From Nitrososphaerota archaeon (GTDB taxonomy: Archaea > Thermoproteota > Nitrososphaeria > Nitrososphaerales > Nitrosopumilaceae): a stretch of DNA of 7,024 bases. Both the position numbers and the translations under genes were made by a program. How positions within the stretch are numbered: the first letter of the stretch is position 1; the number at the start of each line of letters is the position of its first letter. Location: the NCBI GenBank assembly GCA_028867235.1, contig JAGWGS010000069.1, positions 1 to 7,024 on the forward strand, read 5' to 3'. Below the pieces are notes generated by a model. The model saw only the letters and a program-made list of their open reading frames with translations, did not search any database and was not told where the DNA came from. Positions 6,758 through 7,024 of the stretch are shown here, piece by piece.

Positions 6758-7024
6758 CTAGGAAACCCTAGCTCCGCTCTTGTCTATCTCTGTCTTGATT
6801 ATCATTGCATTGTATTTTTCCAAAATTCTAACAACTTGGGATTCTTTAGATTTTGGAACAAGTGTAAATATTGTCTCCCCAAACATTGCAATTCCTGCCT
6901 TGAATCCATGATGAGCCAAATCATCAATTACCTGCTGCATCTTTGGAGTTATAACATGCACATACTTTGCAAACTCTAGTGACATGTCTAAAAATTCCAT
7001 CTGGTCCCTTGATTCTAGCAATCT
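6758..7024 (-). CDS. Pantoate kinase (GHMP family), C-terminal part, cut by window edge
   Basis: Phosphorylates pantoate at the 4-position with ATP, the first archaea-specific step towards CoA. Only about 88 C-terminal residues are visible; the family is about 290-310 aa, so the N-terminal two thirds, including the main GHMP ATP-binding loop, lie beyond position 7024. Visible evidence is the helix FLDMSLEFAKYVHVITPKM, the C-terminal GHMP glycine motif GFKAGIAMFGETIF, which is characteristic of pantoate kinases, and a family-like ending IDKSGARVS. A TTG at 7021 is merely an internal Leu codon; the frame stays open to the edge. Being directly upstream of PPS (3 nt) supports the assignment strongly. 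The promoter of the cluster must also be outside the window. Confidence 0.85.
   Translation of the reverse strand, partial: RLLESRDQMEFLDMSLEFAKYVHVITPKMQQVIDDLAHHGFKAGIAMFGETIFTLVPKSKESQVVRILEKYNAMIIKTEIDKSGARVS

Overview
The window looks like ordinary chromosomal DNA from a member of the Nitrososphaerota (Thaumarchaeota), most likely a group I.1a ammonia-oxidiser relative. The evidence is a set of archaea-specific genes (aCPSF1/FttA ribonuclease, archaeal SepF, and the archaeal pantoate kinase plus phosphopantothenate synthetase route), dense packing with several TTG starts, and a moderate GC content (roughly 40% by eye). The genus assignment is inference. I see no mobile element, CRISPR array, rRNA, tRNA or prophage signature, and no gene-free stretch longer than about 70 bases.

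Left part (1-1757): the 3' part of a plus-strand gene for aCPSF1/FttA, a metallo-beta-lactamase/beta-CASP ribonuclease that drives transcription termination and 3'-end formation in archaea. Its 5' end (KH domains) lies outside the window. It converges with, and overlaps by 9 bp, a minus-strand sepF gene whose likely membrane-targeting helix is encoded upstream of the first ATG.

Middle (1789-3928): a minus-strand gene for a two-domain protein, a PP-loop thiouridylase-like ATPase followed by an NFACT-R-like RNA-binding region. It is divergent from a plus-strand M24 metallopeptidase (Xaa-Pro aminopeptidase/prolidase type). The two are separated by only about 31 bp holding one AT-rich, TATA-like element that could serve either or both strands.

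Right part (3966-7024): a tightly packed minus-strand coenzyme A cluster. In transcription order it is pantoate kinase (C-terminal part only), phosphopantothenate synthetase, panB (ketopantoate hydroxymethyltransferase) and coaBC (bifunctional phosphopantothenoylcysteine synthetase/decarboxylase). Together they encode most of the path from 2-ketoisovalerate to 4'-phosphopantetheine by the archaeal order of reactions (kinase before condensation with beta-alanine). Ketopantoate reductase and the final CoA steps are not in the window. The junctions are 3 nt apart, 8 nt overlapped and 8 nt overlapped, which suggests one transcript with coupled translation. CoA is in high demand in these organisms because the 3-hydroxypropionate/4-hydroxybutyrate cycle runs on CoA thioesters.

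I did not find a clear new biological system. The points most worth checking are the non-ATG amphipathic N-terminus of SepF, the shared divergent promoter, the cysteine-rich thiouridylase/NFACT-R protein, and the in-frame single stop between pantoate kinase and phosphopantothenate synthetase.
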